From Xenorhabdus eapokensis (lineage in GTDB: Bacteria > Pseudomonadota > Gammaproteobacteria > Enterobacterales > Enterobacteriaceae): 64,000 bases of DNA. The notes under the pieces are model-generated. The model made no database searches. It saw nothing but the letters and a program-made list of their open reading frames with translations, and was not told the origin of the DNA. Position numbers and translations under genes: made by a program. The DNA lies in the NCBI RefSeq assembly GCF_001908105.1, contig NZ_MKGQ01000005.1:62001-126000 (forward strand). Reading direction: 5' to 3'. Positions 17,898 through 28,648 of this stretch are shown one piece after another (position 1 is the first letter of the stretch; each line of letters starts with the position of its first letter).

Positions 17898-19238
17898 ATG
17901 GCATACCGTTTATCATCTAAGGATATTTGGGCATTAGGCTTTATGACCTTTGCCTTGTTTGTTGGGGCGGGAAATATTATTTTTCCGCCTATGGTTGGTT
18001 TACAGGCAGGAGAGAACGTTTGGATCTCAGCAGCCGGCTTTTTGCTAACTGCTGTTGGCTTGCCAGTCATTACTGTCATTGCTTTGGCAAAAGTGGGTGG
18101 AGGCATTGAAGCCCTTAGTACACCGATTGGAAAAACTGCGGGTTTGGTTCTGGCAACGGTCTGCTATCTAGCTGTCGGCCCCCTGTTTGCAACCCCCAGA
18201 ACCGCAACGGTTTCTTTTGAGGTGGGGATTGCACCACTTACCGGAACAGGTGATTTTCCTCTATTTATCTATAGTGTGATCTATTTTGCACTCGTGGTAC
18301 TGATTTCATTATATCCGGGCAAACTACTGGATAGTGTTGGTCATATATTGGCTCCAATCAAAATCGTGGCGTTAGCCATTTTGGGAATTGCAGCAGTGTT
18401 GTGGCCGGCAGGTGGCCCTGTTCCTGCTATTGAAACTTATCGGGAAATTCCGTTCTCAAATGGCTTTGTCAATGGCTATTTGACAATGGATACACTAGCC
18501 GCAATGGTATTCGGTATTGTTATTGTCAATGCAGCCCGTTCCAGAGGGGTTGAAGCCTCTTCTCTGTTGACGCGTTATGCCATGTGGGCTGGCTTGATTG
18601 CTGGCTTTGGCTTGACGCTGGTGTATCTCTCTTTGTTTAAACTTGGGGAAGGTAGTGGCACATTAGTGCCTACAGCAGAGAATGGTGCTGTAATTTTGCA
18701 TGCCTATGTCCAAAATATTTTTGGTAACTACGGCAGCTTCTTTCTCGCGCTACTGATTTTCGTTGCCTGTATGGTGACGGCTGTCGGTTTGACTTGTGCT
18801 TGCTCTGAATTTTTCAGCCGTTATCTGCCATTATCCTATCGTGCTCTGGTGCTGATTTTAGGTACATTTTCCATGTTGGTTTCTAACATGGGCTTAAGCC
18901 ACTTGATTAAGTTCTCAATTCCAGTACTGACGGCAATTTACCCACCCTGTATCGTGCTGATATTGTTGAACTTTACAATCCGCTGGTGGAATAACAGCAC
19001 ACGGATTTTGGCTCCTGCCATGTCTATCAGTTTGTTGTTTGGGATTTTGGATGCAATAAAAGTTTCTGAGTACTTATCCCATTTACTACCTGAGTGGGCG
19101 AAGCATCTGCCGTTGGCGGATCAAGGTTTGGCTTGGTTACTGCCTACTGTTCTGACGATTGTTGTGTGCGCCATTTATGATCGCATCGTAGGAAGCGTAA
19201 AGCTCCCAAAGTATGAAGTGCAGCCTGAAGAGAAGTAG
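17898..19238 (+). CDS. brnQ: Branched-chain amino acid transporter BrnQ
   Basis: A cation-coupled carrier of the LIVCS family that imports leucine, isoleucine and valine across the inner membrane. 446 residues with about 12 hydrophobic helices. Family motifs: [20 protein letters not shown] at the N-terminus, [31 protein letters not shown] and [20 protein letters not shown] at 17898 gives MAYRLSSKD, which aligns with the usual start; no strong Shine-Dalgarno sequence is visible. It lies downstream of phoBR, as in E. coli, but behind that operon's terminator. A possible Ile/Leu-rich leader frame is upstream. It ends at a bidirectional terminator shared with the convergent ggt. Confidence 0.96.
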   Translation: MAYRLSSKDIWALGFMTFALFVGAGNIIFPPMVGLQAGENVWISAAGFLLTAVGLPVITVIALAKVGGGIEALSTPIGKTAGLVLATVCYLAVGPLFATPRTATVSFEVGIAPLTGTGDFPLFIYSVIYFALVVLISLYPGKLLDSVGHILAPIKIVALAILGIAAVLWPAGGPVPAIETYREIPFSNGFVNGYLTMDTLAAMVFGIVIVNAARSRGVEASSLLTRYAMWAGLIAGFGLTLVYLSLFKLGEGSGTLVPTAENGAVILHAYVQNIFGNYGSFFLALLIFVACMVTAVGLTCACSEFFSRYLPLSYRALVLILGTFSMLVSNMGLSHLIKFSIPVLTAIYPPCIVLILLNFTIRWWNNSTRILAPAMSISLLFGILDAIKVSEYLSHLLPEWAKHLPLADQGLAWLLPTVLTIVVCAIYDRIVGSVKLPKYEVQPEEK

Positions 19239-19289
19239 GAAGAAAGTTTGTTTATGATGCACATGATGTCAATGTGTTATTAGATGATA

Positions 19290-19324
19290 AAAGGGTGAGC
19301 CGCTGAAAACTGCTCACCTTTTTT
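19290..19324. terminator. Bidirectional terminator between brnQ and ggt
   Basis: AAGGGTGAGC / GCTCACCTT arms (one bulged G) with TTTTTT after the right arm on the + strand. Confidence 0.75.
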
Positions 19325-19340
19325 GTTGCTATGTTCTGGA

Positions 19341-21101
19341 TTAATAACCAATAGCAGCACCCGCAGGTCGCCGTACATCATTAGAGCCGTAGAGGTAGCC
19401 TTCACGGACAATATCCGATACGGCTGAATCATTACCAGAGGAATCAGTAGTGACACCGGCGGCACCCGGTAATCCAATCATGATTAATTCTGTTGCTCCC
19501 CAAGGGGTCTGTTCCACCATTTTGTAGCCCATTTTTTCCAGTAAATTCAAGGTGTCTTTCGACAGTCCTCGCTGCTCATAATAGACTTCGTCAGGTAGCC
19601 ATTGATGGTGGAATCGTGGGCTGTTGACAGCTTCTTGTGGTGGCATATTGAAATCAATGATATTTAGAGCCGTTTGTAGTGTGATGGAGATAATGCGTGA
19701 GCCTCCAGGAGAACCTAAGATCAGGAAGATTTTACCATCTTTGGTCACAAGTGTTGGACTCATTGATGATAGTGGGCGCTTACCAGAAGCGATTGAGTTG
19801 GTTGCACCTTGTACTAGCCCGTACAAGTTTTTCTCACCGACTTTAGTTGTGAAGTCGTCCATCTCATCGTTAAGGAAAAAACCTGTTCCTGGCGCAATCA
19901 CAACAGCACCAAAGCGTCCATTGATGGTGTAAGTGGTGGATACTGCATTGCCTTTTTTATCTACCACAGAGTAGTGGGTGGTTTCTGGTTTTTCATGGAA
20001 GCCAATGCCCGGTTGAACATCTACCGATGGTGTGGCTTTGTTAGGTTGGATCTCTTTTTTGATGGATGCGGCGTAGCTTTTGCTCAACAGGCGATCAAGT
20101 GGGTTGTGGATAAATGCCGGATCACCCAGATAGGTATTTCTATCCATATAGGCGTGACGCATGGCTTCTGTCAAGGTATGGATATAAGCCGCAGAGTTGA
20201 ATCCCATGGATTTAAGATCATAACCTTCAATGATATTTAATATCTCGCATAATGTAACACCACCGGAGCTTGGCGGCGGAGACGAGATAAATTTGTAGCC
20301 GCGGTAACTACAGGTGATGGGAGCTGTTTCCGTAATGTGGTAATTGGCAAAATCCGTTGCGGTAATAATTCCGCCTGCTTTTTTTGATGCTTTTTCAACT
20401 AATTGGGGAATTTTGCCGTGATAAAAAGCATCAGGCCCGTGTTTGGCAATCATGTCCAGTGTGTTGGCTAAATCGGTTTGGATAAGCCTGTCCCCTGGTT
20501 CGAATCGTGTGCCATCCTTACGCAGAAAAATACGGGCAGCTTCTGGATCTTGAGCGAAACGCTTCACTGTGGTGTCCAGAATGTCGGTATCGCCACGGGT
20601 CAGAATATAGCCTTCGCGCGCCAGTTTGATGGCTGGCGCCATGACTTGTTCGCGAGTTAATGTGCCGTACTTTTTCAATGCCTCTTCAAATCCCATCACT
20701 GTACCCGGTACACCAATCGCTTTATAACCATACAGGCTGGCACCTTTGATAACATTTCCATCTTTATCCAGATACATATCAGCGCTGGCTGCGGCAGGGG
20801 CGGTTTCACGGAAATTAATGAAAGTATTTTTTCCATTGGCGAGGTGGATAGTCATAAAACCACCACCACCAATATTACCGCAGCAGGGATTAACCACTGC
20901 CTGGGCATATCCAACGGCAACCGCAGCATCAATAGCGTTCCCGCCCATTTTGAGAATGTCTATGCCAGCTTGGGAAGCAAGGTATTGTGAACTGACAACC
21001 ATACCTTGTTTGGCTTCAACAGCAGGCTCAGTGGCCGAATAAAGTGGGGTAGAAATCAGTAGGGTTACGGCGATAAGTGGAATTTTCCATGCTTTGAACA
21101 T
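19341..21101 (-). CDS. ggt: Gamma-glutamyltranspeptidase
   Basis: A periplasmic N-terminal-nucleophile hydrolase that removes or transfers the gamma-glutamyl group of glutathione. The frame opens at 21134, but ATG at 21101, 7 bases after AGGAGA, starts the signal peptide MFKAWKIPLIAVTLLI, cleaved near LYSA; this gives 586 residues. The proenzyme cleaves itself before the Thr of ETTHYSVVDKKGNAVSTTY (about residue 390), making large and small subunits. The substrate-binding Arg is in INFRETAPA, and KRPLSSMSPT and LGSPGGSRI form the oxyanion and glutamate site. It is a single-gene unit convergent with brnQ. Confidence 0.96.
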   Translation of the reverse strand: MFKAWKIPLIAVTLLISTPLYSATEPAVEAKQGMVVSSQYLASQAGIDILKMGGNAIDAAVAVGYAQAVVNPCCGNIGGGGFMTIHLANGKNTFINFRETAPAAASADMYLDKDGNVIKGASLYGYKAIGVPGTVMGFEEALKKYGTLTREQVMAPAIKLAREGYILTRGDTDILDTTVKRFAQDPEAARIFLRKDGTRFEPGDRLIQTDLANTLDMIAKHGPDAFYHGKIPQLVEKASKKAGGIITATDFANYHITETAPITCSYRGYKFISSPPPSSGGVTLCEILNIIEGYDLKSMGFNSAAYIHTLTEAMRHAYMDRNTYLGDPAFIHNPLDRLLSKSYAASIKKEIQPNKATPSVDVQPGIGFHEKPETTHYSVVDKKGNAVSTTYTINGRFGAVVIAPGTGFFLNDEMDDFTTKVGEKNLYGLVQGATNSIASGKRPLSSMSPTLVTKDGKIFLILGSPGGSRIISITLQTALNIIDFNMPPQEAVNSPRFHHQWLPDEVYYEQRGLSKDTLNLLEKMGYKMVEQTPWGATELIMIGLPGAAGVTTDSSGNDSAVSDIVREGYLYGSNDVRRPAGAAIGY

Positions 21102-21224
21102 GTGTTGTTCTCCTGAGGATAGACCAGTTATCACTGGTCAACTGTTAACAGAGTTGCGCTTGTGTAATATTTATGTTTCTAATGCGTAACTCACCTTATC
21201 TAAAGCTCAGGATTTTTGAAAGTA

Positions 21225-21252
21225 AAAAACCAGCCGATTGAGCGGCTGGTTT
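21225..21252 (-). terminator. Terminator of the peroxiredoxin gene
   Basis: Perfect 9-base arms AACCAGCCG / CGGCTGGTT around a 6-base loop, followed on the minus strand by TTTTTTAC. It sits about 50 bases after the peroxiredoxin stop. Confidence 0.85.
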
Positions 21253-21300
21253 GGAATAATTCATAACATTATGTTATGAATTAATTGAATCCTAATGGGA

Positions 21301-21903
21301 TTACAGCTTGTCAGCGTTTTTGGTCAGGTATTTTGCTACGCCTTCAGGTGAAGCGCCCATACCTTCTTCGCCTTTTGCCCATTGTGCAGGACAAACTTCG
21401 CCGTGTTCTTCATGGAATTGCAGAGCGTCAACCATACGCAGCATTTCATCAATGTTACGGCCGAGTGGCAGATCGTTAACCACTTGATGACGAACAACAC
21501 CATTTTTGTCAATCAAGAAAGAACCACGCAGAGCAACGCCAGCTTCTGGATGCTCAATGCCGTAAGCTTTCATGATGTCACGTTTAATGTCAGCAACCAT
21601 TGGGTATTTGACTTCGCCGATACCGCCTTCGTTGATTGGGGTTTTACGCCATGCGTTGTGAACGAATTCAGAGTCGAAGGATACACCAACAATTTCAACA
21701 CCACGTTTCTGAAATTCTTCATAGCGATGATCAAAAGCAATCAGCTCAGAAGGGCAGACGAAAGTGAAATCCATTGGCCAGAAGAAAATAACAGCAGGAC
21801 GGCCATTCAGGTGTTTTTTCAGATTGAAGTTATTAACAATTTCACCGTTACCGAGAACTGCGGCAGCCGTAAAGTCAGGGGCTTGGCGGGTGACTAAAAC
21901 CAT
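21301..21903 (-). CDS. Typical 2-Cys peroxiredoxin (AhpC/Prx1 type)
   Basis: A thiol peroxidase that reduces hydrogen peroxide and organic hydroperoxides in the cytoplasm. 200 residues. The peroxidatic Cys is C50 in MDFTFVCPSELIAF and the resolving Cys is C171 in HGEVCPAQW. The GVSFDS and FLIDKNGVVRH motifs are typical. The GGIGEV loop and long C-terminal tail put it in the Prx1/AhpC subgroup, the one annotated tsaA in Yersinia and Photorhabdus. The ATG at 21903 gives MVLVTRQAPDFTA, preceded by AGGAGTCA. It is monocistronic with its own terminator. No ahpF reductase gene is adjacent, so electrons probably come from thioredoxin. Confidence 0.95.
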   Translation of the reverse strand: MVLVTRQAPDFTAAAVLGNGEIVNNFNLKKHLNGRPAVIFFWPMDFTFVCPSELIAFDHRYEEFQKRGVEIVGVSFDSEFVHNAWRKTPINEGGIGEVKYPMVADIKRDIMKAYGIEHPEAGVALRGSFLIDKNGVVRHQVVNDLPLGRNIDEMLRMVDALQFHEEHGEVCPAQWAKGEEGMGASPEGVAKYLTKNADKL

Positions 21904-22100
21904 AATTGACTCCTGTGATTTTAAAAGATGTTATGTAAAAACGGGTTACAGCATAAGGAATTAGGGTATAGCAATAAAGGATAAAATACCAATCGTTATA
22001 ATAGATTTTACCTATCAATAAACTGTTTTTAATTCCTTTTAGACTACATAAGATAAGACTATTTATGAAAAATTCAAGTTATGAAAAGTCCAAGACATTG

Positions 22101-22688
22101 CTACTCAAGCAAACACTTATTTGAGGCTAATGTCATCATTTCTGGGTAGAACTGGCAAAATAGTATTTCAAAATCAAGGTAATGATTTTCTATATCCTGA
22201 TACGAGTCCGCCAGTGCGGATAATTTTGGCCGTCTGCGAGCCATGTTTTGCAGGACATTGGCGATGCATGACATATCGGCATAACGGATGAGTAAGTTCT
22301 GCGACCAGAGGTAGTTATTCAATTCCTGAAATTTTTCAGGAGTTGAAGCGAGATGCGGTTCTATATTGTTGCGGGCAAAATTGACAAATTCGGGCAGGGA
22401 GTAATTTGCTTCAAACTTGCCCCAATGCTGAGAAAGAAAATGATCCCAGATAATATCAAGGGTAATGGGGGCAACGCGTCGATATTGGGGGCGAAATAAT
22501 TTGCGTGCTTCCATGACAAGTGGGTGCTTGTCCGTCAGGCTGTCTACCCGACGATGCATACGGATACCCGCTACAATGTCAGAACTGAATGCGCCTTCTG
22601 GAGAGCCGCGGACGAAATCCGCCATTAAATTCCCCAATAAGGAACTTTCTGCTAATGCAGCTAAATGAAGGTGTGCGAGAAAATTCAT
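22101..22688 (-). CDS. acpH: Acyl carrier protein phosphodiesterase
   Basis: AcpH removes the 4'-phosphopantetheine arm from acyl carrier protein. The frame opens at 22715, but [20 protein letters not shown] at 22688 is the conserved N-terminus, giving 195 residues against 193 in E. coli. Other conserved blocks: [49 protein letters not shown] and the C-terminal [10 protein letters not shown]. The His and Asp residues of the HD-like metal site (HMHRRxD type, WDHFLS) are all kept. It is divergent from queA, as in E. coli, with about 120 bases between the starts. Confidence 0.95.
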   Translation of the reverse strand: MNFLAHLHLAALAESSLLGNLMADFVRGSPEGAFSSDIVAGIRMHRRVDSLTDKHPLVMEARKLFRPQYRRVAPITLDIIWDHFLSQHWGKFEANYSLPEFVNFARNNIEPHLASTPEKFQELNNYLWSQNLLIRYADMSCIANVLQNMARRRPKLSALADSYQDIENHYLDFEILFCQFYPEMMTLASNKCLLE

Positions 22689-22807
22689 AGTGAGAGTATA
22701 CAGTAAAGAGCGCACCGCAAATAGTTAAACCCGATGCTTCTTTGTTGCACCCTTGCGCTTGCAGCACTAGACTAGTCCGCCTGTTTTTTTTGAATGATAC
22801 AGATAAA

Positions 22808-23881
22808 ATGCGTGTCGCTGATTTTACATTTGAACTGCCAGAAGAGCTGATTGCTCACTATCCCCAGCCACAACGAAGTGCTTGCCGCTTGCTTTCCCTT
22901 GATGGTGAAACAGGCAATCTAACGCACGGTGTTTTTACTGATGTGCTGGATAAGTTGGAAGCTGGTGATCTGCTGGTTTTTAATAATACCCGCGTTATCC
23001 CTGCGCGCCTGTTTGGCCGTAAGGCGACGGGGGGAAAGTTGGAAGTTTTAGTCGAAAGGATGTTGGATGATAAGCGAGTGCTTGCTCACGTTCGTGCTTC
23101 CAAGGCTCCGAAAGAAGGCACGGAACTGATCCTTGGCGAAACTCAGGACATTAAGGCAACGATGCTGGCGCGTCATGATACGTTGTTCGAAATCCGTTTT
23201 GATGATGAGCGTGATGTATTGACCATTTTGGAGCAAATTGGTCATATGCCTTTGCCACCTTATATCGCTCGTCCTGATGAAGCTGCGGATCGCGAGCTAT
23301 ATCAGACAGTTTATAATGAACGCCCAGGCGCAGTGGCAGCACCGACTGCTGGATTACACTTTGATGAACCTCTGTTAGCTGCCTTGCGTGAAAAAGGCAT
23401 TGAAATGGCCTTTGTCACCCTGCACGTTGGTGCTGGTACTTTTCAGCCTGTACGAGTGGAAACCATCGAAGATCATGTGATGCATGCTGAATATGCGGAA
23501 GTGCCACAGGATGTCGTGGATGCAGTACTGGCATGTAAAGCGCGTGGCAACAGGGTTATTGCTGTAGGAACAACATCAGTCCGTTCACTGGAAAGTGCCG
23601 CGAGAGCTTGTCAGGATGGGATGATCGCACCATTTTTCGATGATACCCAAATCTTCATCTATCCTGGATTTGAATATCAGGTTGTAGATGCACTGATCAC
23701 CAATTTCCATCTGCCTGAATCCACACTGATCATGCTGGTTTCTGCGTTTGCCGGCTATAAGAATACCATGAATGCCTACAAAGAAGCGGTAGCAGAAAAA
23801 TATCGCTTTTTTAGTTATGGTGATGCCATGTTTATTAATCGCAATAAAATGGCAGTAAAAGAGCGGGTATCAGAAGAGTGA
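22808..23881 (+). CDS. queA: S-adenosylmethionine:tRNA ribosyltransferase-isomerase
   Basis: QueA transfers the ribosyl part of S-adenosylmethionine to preQ1 in tRNA, making epoxyqueuosine. The frame opens at 22742, but [19 protein letters not shown] at 22808 is the universal N-terminus; this gives 357 residues. Hallmarks: [54 protein letters not shown] and [17 protein letters not shown]. In E. coli tgt follows at once; here about 1.28 kb with a toxin-antitoxin-like pair separates them. A tail [11 protein letters not shown] follows the last core motif. Confidence 0.97.
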   Translation: MRVADFTFELPEELIAHYPQPQRSACRLLSLDGETGNLTHGVFTDVLDKLEAGDLLVFNNTRVIPARLFGRKATGGKLEVLVERMLDDKRVLAHVRASKAPKEGTELILGETQDIKATMLARHDTLFEIRFDDERDVLTILEQIGHMPLPPYIARPDEAADRELYQTVYNERPGAVAAPTAGLHFDEPLLAALREKGIEMAFVTLHVGAGTFQPVRVETIEDHVMHAEYAEVPQDVVDAVLACKARGNRVIAVGTTSVRSLESAARACQDGMIAPFFDDTQIFIYPGFEYQVVDALITNFHLPESTLIMLVSAFAGYKNTMNAYKEAVAEKYRFFSYGDAMFINRNKMAVKERVSEE

Positions 23882-24108
23882 ATACCAGAAGAAACGGTGC
23901 CGATATAAATTAAGTGCTTTGCAATAAAAGATTTTAAAATCAAAATTCTTTTCATTTCAGCCAGTTACTAGCCTTAAATGCTGTTGCTGGCTGCCATAAT
24001 TATCGGGCTGTGCCAAGAATGTGACAGCGCCGCTATATTTGGCTAAACCTAAACAGGACATCTACTGCTTCACAGTTTTATACTTACCTATGGGATTCCT
24101 CAGATAAT

Positions 24109-24120
24109 TTGTATATACAA
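24109..24120. repeat. Palindrome TTGTATATACAA, copy 1
   Basis: A perfect 12-base palindrome, identical to the copy at 24220-24231. Candidate operator. Confidence 0.6.
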
Positions 24121-24219
24121 AAAATTGTAATTATGATTTATTTTATCTATTAATTACAATGTATTAACTAGTTGTTCATGAGTCTGTTTGAGTTGCTTTG
24201 AACTATTTTGTGGTGTATT

Positions 24220-24231
24220 TTGTATATACAA
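24220..24231. repeat. Palindrome TTGTATATACAA, copy 2
   Basis: A perfect 12-base palindrome 28 bases before the first gene of the pair. It contains a TATATA core that could overlap a -10 element, so a protein bound here would block transcription. Confidence 0.6.
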
Positions 24232-24259
24232 ATTAACCATAGGTTAAAGACGCTGTCAT

Positions 24260-24562
24260 ATGAAGTTCTTAATATCATCAAATATCAGATTGAAGTTAGC
24301 AGGTAAGAATCCACCTGTTAATGAAGAGGATATACGCCAGTGTTTTTCTAATCGGGTTGGGCGTTTTCTTGAGGATACAAGAGAAGACAACAAAACCGAC
24401 CCGCCAACTAAGTGGTTTATATCTGAAACTGATTACGGTGTTAAATTAAAGGTAGTCTTTATTTATTACCCTGATAAGGGGGTAGCTATAAGAACAGCCT
24501 ACGCACCTAACGAAGATGAATTGAGAATTTACAGAAAATACGGCCTAGGAACAGAGAAATGA
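24260..24562 (+). CDS. BrnT/ADP-ribosyl-(dinitrogen reductase) hydrolase-like protein, probable toxin
   Basis: A 100-residue protein. Key text: VNEEDIRQCFSNRVGRFLED, then TREDNKTDPPTKWFISETDY and LKVVFIYYPDKGVAIRTAY. I recall this pattern from small proteins often labelled 'ADP-ribosyl-(dinitrogen reductase) hydrolase'. These are BrnT-like compact folds and usually sit directly before a BrnA/CopG-type antitoxin, as here. By analogy it would be an RNase-like toxin, but no catalytic residue can be assigned. The start codon is ATG 24260 with a weak Shine-Dalgarno sequence. The last bases ATGA overlap the next start. The pair splits queA from tgt, which suggests acquisition by transfer. Confidence 0.6.
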   Translation: MKFLISSNIRLKLAGKNPPVNEEDIRQCFSNRVGRFLEDTREDNKTDPPTKWFISETDYGVKLKVVFIYYPDKGVAIRTAYAPNEDELRIYRKYGLGTEK

Positions 24563-24912
24563 GCAGACAAACTGATAAGCGAACAAACCTGATAGCTTCT
24601 ACTGATGAGGCATGGGAAAGCGGTGAGCTTGGTTGCAGTGAGGCTCACGTTAAAGTATCTGATGATATCACGGAAGAACTGATTAATGAGGCACTAGACT
24701 TACAGCCAATTTCAATCAGGTTAAATAAGTCTCTGATAGAAGACCTGAAAATGATAGCTGATCTTAATGGATTAGGTTATCAGCCGTTAATCCGGCAGGT
24801 TTTAAATCGTTTTGTTAATAGTGAGAAAAAACAGATACTGACAGAAGCTCACAGCAAGGCGATGAAAAATGAAAAAAGAAAATCAGCAAATAAGCGCCAT
24901 AAGGTCGCTTAA
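24559..24912 (+). CDS. BrnA/CopG-type antitoxin-like DNA-binding protein
   Basis: A 117-residue partner whose ATG overlaps the previous stop by four bases (ATGA), so translation is coupled. Residues 19-45 (WESGELGCSEAHVKVSD) and 51-95 (LQPISIRLNKSLIEDLKMIA then LNGLGYQPLIRQVLNRFV) form a pattern seen in BrnA/CopG-like antitoxins: an acidic linker and then a ribbon-helix-helix. The tail is strongly basic (KAMKNEKRKSANKRHK). It probably neutralises the upstream protein and represses the operon through the TTGTATATACAA sites. Assignment is from remembered motifs; binding is inferred. Two terminators follow. Confidence 0.65.
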   Translation: MSRQTDKRTNLIASTDEAWESGELGCSEAHVKVSDDITEELINEALDLQPISIRLNKSLIEDLKMIADLNGLGYQPLIRQVLNRFVNSEKKQILTEAHSKAMKNEKRKSANKRHKVA

Positions 24913-24926
24913 CAGACATAAATAGT

Positions 24927-24989
24927 TAACCCGACCCGCTCGCGCGGGTTTCTCATTTCTAACGCCGCTTAACTGCGGTTTTTTTATGC
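24927..24989 (+). terminator. Tandem terminators after the toxin-antitoxin-like pair
   Basis: First a GC-rich stem (AACCCGaCCCGC region / GCGCGGGTTT, about 24929-24951). Then CCGC-TTAACT-GCGG (24964-24977) with TTTTTTT after it. Together they close the unit before tgt. Confidence 0.7.
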
Positions 24990-25159
24990 GAAAGTTCGGA
25001 GTGGAATGTGACGCAGGTTCGTGCCCAAGAGCAAGGTTAAATTATAGAAATTGACATACTGTATATCACAAGGCTGGCGTGTACAGTGGCATCATTAGTG
25101 TTTAGAATGCATCATTTTATGTCAAGCATCAGACTGTCTTTCTGATGTCTGGAGGTTAA

Positions 25160-26284
<1,125 letters not shown>

Positions 26285-26423
26285 TTTATCGTGACTAATC
26301 AGTCTCAATATGTGTAGCATATTGGGCTGGTTTTTGATCGAGCCACTGTCGATTTTCAATAGCTATGTTTTCAACAGCAATGTTTTCGGCAGTCATATTT
26401 TCGATAACAATGAGGGAAATTTG

Positions 26424-26762
26424 ATGAGTTTTTTTATTTCTGAAGCGGCGGCAGCTACTGGTGCATCAGCACAAGCTCAGGGAAGCCCATATTCTCTGAT
26501 TATCATGCTGGTTGTTTTCGGTTTGATTTTCTATTTCATGATCCTGCGTCCACAACAAAAACGCACCAAAGAACATAAAAAACTGATGGATTCCATCTCC
26601 AAAGGGGATGAAGTACTGACTTCTGGTGGTTTGGTGGGTCGTGTCTCTAAAGTGTCTGATACCGGTTATGTTGTTATTGCCTTGAATGACACCACAGAAA
26701 TAACTGTCAAACGTGACTTCGTTGCTGCCATTTTGCCGAAAGGTACAATGAAAGCTATTTAA
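26424..26762 (+). CDS. yajC: Preprotein translocase subunit YajC
   Basis: A small single-span inner-membrane protein that associates with SecDF. The frame opens at 26310, but [16 protein letters not shown] at 26424 is the standard start, giving 112 residues. The membrane helix [20 protein letters not shown] spans about residues 22-41. It is followed by [20 protein letters not shown] and the C-terminal [15 protein letters not shown]. secD begins 28 bases downstream. The upstream 140 bases after tgt carry no other gene. Confidence 0.97.
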   Translation: MSFFISEAAAATGASAQAQGSPYSLIIMLVVFGLIFYFMILRPQQKRTKEHKKLMDSISKGDEVLTSGGLVGRVSKVSDTGYVVIALNDTTEITVKRDFVAAILPKGTMKAI

Positions 26763-26790
26763 TTTTCCGATTTTCCCGAAGGGAACTGCC

Positions 26791-28638
26791 GTGTTGAACC
26801 GTTATCCTTTGTGGAAGTATCTGATGCTGATCGCTGCGATCCTCATCGGTTTGCTTTATGCACTTCCCAACCTTTATGGTGAGGATCCGGCTGTACAAAT
26901 CACTGGCGCGCGAGGCATCGCCGCCAGTGAAAAAACGCTGGACCAAGTCCGTAATGTTTTAGAAAAAGATCAAATCAAGAGCAAGTCCATTGCATTGGAA
27001 AATGGCGCAATTCTTGCTCGTTTCAGTAGCACTGATGTGCAGCTTCGTGCGCGTGAAGCGTTGGTTTCTGCACTGGGTGAACAGTATGTTGTGGCATTAA
27101 ACCTCGCGCCGGCAACGCCTGTCTGGTTAAGGGCAATCGCCGCTGAACCGATGAAACTGGGGCTTGACCTGCGTGGTGGTGTTCACTTCTTGATGGAAGT
27201 GGATATGGAAACCGCGCTGGGCAAATTGCAGGAACAGAATATTGATGGCCTGCGTTCTGAACTGCGTGATCAAGGCATCCCTTATTCGACTATCCGCAAA
27301 ACGGATAATTATGGCGTCGAAGTTCGTTTCCGTGATGACGATGCACGTTCTAAAGCGGAAAGTTATCTTGAACCTCGTCACCGTGATTTGGTGTTCTCTA
27401 ATGAAGCCAACAGCACGCTGAAAGTGGTGATGAGTGATGAACGTCTGCGTGAAGCCCGTTCTTATGCGGTACAGCAGAACATTACTATCTTGCGTAATCG
27501 TGTTAACCAATTGGGGGTTGCAGAACCTCTGGTTCAACGCCAGGGTGCAGACCGCATTGTGGTTGAACTGCCTGGTATTCAGGATACTGCCCGTGCGAAA
27601 GAAATCCTCGGTGCAACCGCAACATTGGAATTCCGTCTGGTCAATGCCAATGTTGACCAAAATGTCGTGCAATATGGCCGTATTCCGGCTGATTCAGAAG
27701 TGAAAGAAACCCGTGATGGCAATCCGGTTGTGCTGTACAAGCGCGTTATTCTGACGGGTGATCATATTACTGATTCGACTTCCAGTGCTGATGAGAATGG
27801 TTATCCACAGGTGAATATTTCCCTGGATAGCGCCGGTGGCACAGCGATGTCTAATTTCACCAAAGATAACCTGCACAAGCCGATGGCAACGCTGTTTGTG
27901 GAATATAAGGACAGCGGCAAGAAAGATGCCAACGGGCGGGCGATTTTGGTTAAGCAAGAAGAAGTTATCAACATTGCCACGATTCAGGCACGCTTAGGTA
28001 ACAGTTTCCGTATTACAGGCATTAGCAATCCGGCTGAAGCTCGTCAGTTATCCCTGTTACTGCGGGCGGGGGCGTTGATTGCGCCAATCCAGATTGTGGA
28101 AGAGCGTACGATTGGGCCAACTCTGGGCTTGCAGAATATTGAGCAGGGACTTGCAGCGTGTTTGTGGGGCTTGATTGCTTCTATCGTATTTATGGTGATT
28201 TACTACCGCAAGTTTGGTCTGATTGCGAGTTCTGCGTTGCTGGCTAACTTGGTGCTGATCGTCGGTATTATGTCCCTGTTGCCAGGGGCGACGCTGACCA
28301 TGCCAGGAATTGCGGGTATCGTCTTGACGCTTGCCGTCGCCGTCGATGCGAATGTATTGATCAACGAACGTATCAAAGAAGAGTTGCGCAATGGCCGTAC
28401 GGTACAGCAGGCAATTCATGAAGGCTATAAAGGGGCGTTTTCCAGTATCATCGACGCAAACCTGACTACGCTGATTACTGCCATTATTTTGTATGCAGTG
28501 GGTACTGGCTCGATCAAGGGCTTCGCGATCACTACCAGTATTGGTGTGGCGACTTCAATGTTCACTGCTATTGTGGGAACACGTGCAATCGTGAACTTGC
28601 TGTACGGTGGCAAGCGTATCAATAAGTTGTCAATTTAA
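26791..28638 (+). CDS. secD: Protein translocase subunit SecD
   Basis: SecD works with SecF to pull exported proteins from SecYEG on the periplasmic side, using the proton gradient. 615 residues, as in E. coli, from GTG 26791. There is one N-terminal helix ([20 protein letters not shown]). A large periplasmic domain follows, with the signature [29 protein letters not shown] text and [20 protein letters not shown]. Five C-terminal helices contain [20 protein letters not shown], which has the proton-path Asp. secF starts 10 bases after it. Confidence 0.98.
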   Translation: MLNRYPLWKYLMLIAAILIGLLYALPNLYGEDPAVQITGARGIAASEKTLDQVRNVLEKDQIKSKSIALENGAILARFSSTDVQLRAREALVSALGEQYVVALNLAPATPVWLRAIAAEPMKLGLDLRGGVHFLMEVDMETALGKLQEQNIDGLRSELRDQGIPYSTIRKTDNYGVEVRFRDDDARSKAESYLEPRHRDLVFSNEANSTLKVVMSDERLREARSYAVQQNITILRNRVNQLGVAEPLVQRQGADRIVVELPGIQDTARAKEILGATATLEFRLVNANVDQNVVQYGRIPADSEVKETRDGNPVVLYKRVILTGDHITDSTSSADENGYPQVNISLDSAGGTAMSNFTKDNLHKPMATLFVEYKDSGKKDANGRAILVKQEEVINIATIQARLGNSFRITGISNPAEARQLSLLLRAGALIAPIQIVEERTIGPTLGLQNIEQGLAACLWGLIASIVFMVIYYRKFGLIASSALLANLVLIVGIMSLLPGATLTMPGIAGIVLTLAVAVDANVLINERIKEELRNGRTVQQAIHEGYKGAFSSIIDANLTTLITAIILYAVGTGSIKGFAITTSIGVATSMFTAIVGTRAIVNLLYGGKRINKLSI

Positions 28639-28648
28639 GGAGCACGTT

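Larger units (their letters stand above)
23882..24259. promoter_or_regulatory. queA downstream region and regulatory region of the toxin-antitoxin-like pair
   Basis: AT-rich, about 380 bases. It contains a weak stem (CAGCCAG...CTGGCTG, about 23957-23992). It also contains two identical perfect palindromes TTGTATATACAA at 24109-24120 and 24220-24231. Between them is an inverted repeat ATTGTAATTA / TAATTACAAT (24124-24133, 24151-24160). The second palindrome is 28 bases before the ATG at 24260. Such twin sites fit autoregulation by an antitoxin-toxin complex. This is inference. Confidence 0.5.

Noticed and set aside
22689..22807. preQ1 riboswitch ahead of queA
   Set aside because: The short gap shows no preQ1-type hairpin with an A-rich tail; it is just the divergent acpH-queA promoter region.
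25059..25089. LexA-like site (ACTGTA...TACAGT) upstream of tgt
   Set aside because: The half-sites are separated by 18 bases, much more than the LexA box spacing.
24990..25159. Phage attachment site at the queA-tgt insertion
   Set aside because: No direct repeat of the flanks of the inserted pair could be found and there is no integrase gene.
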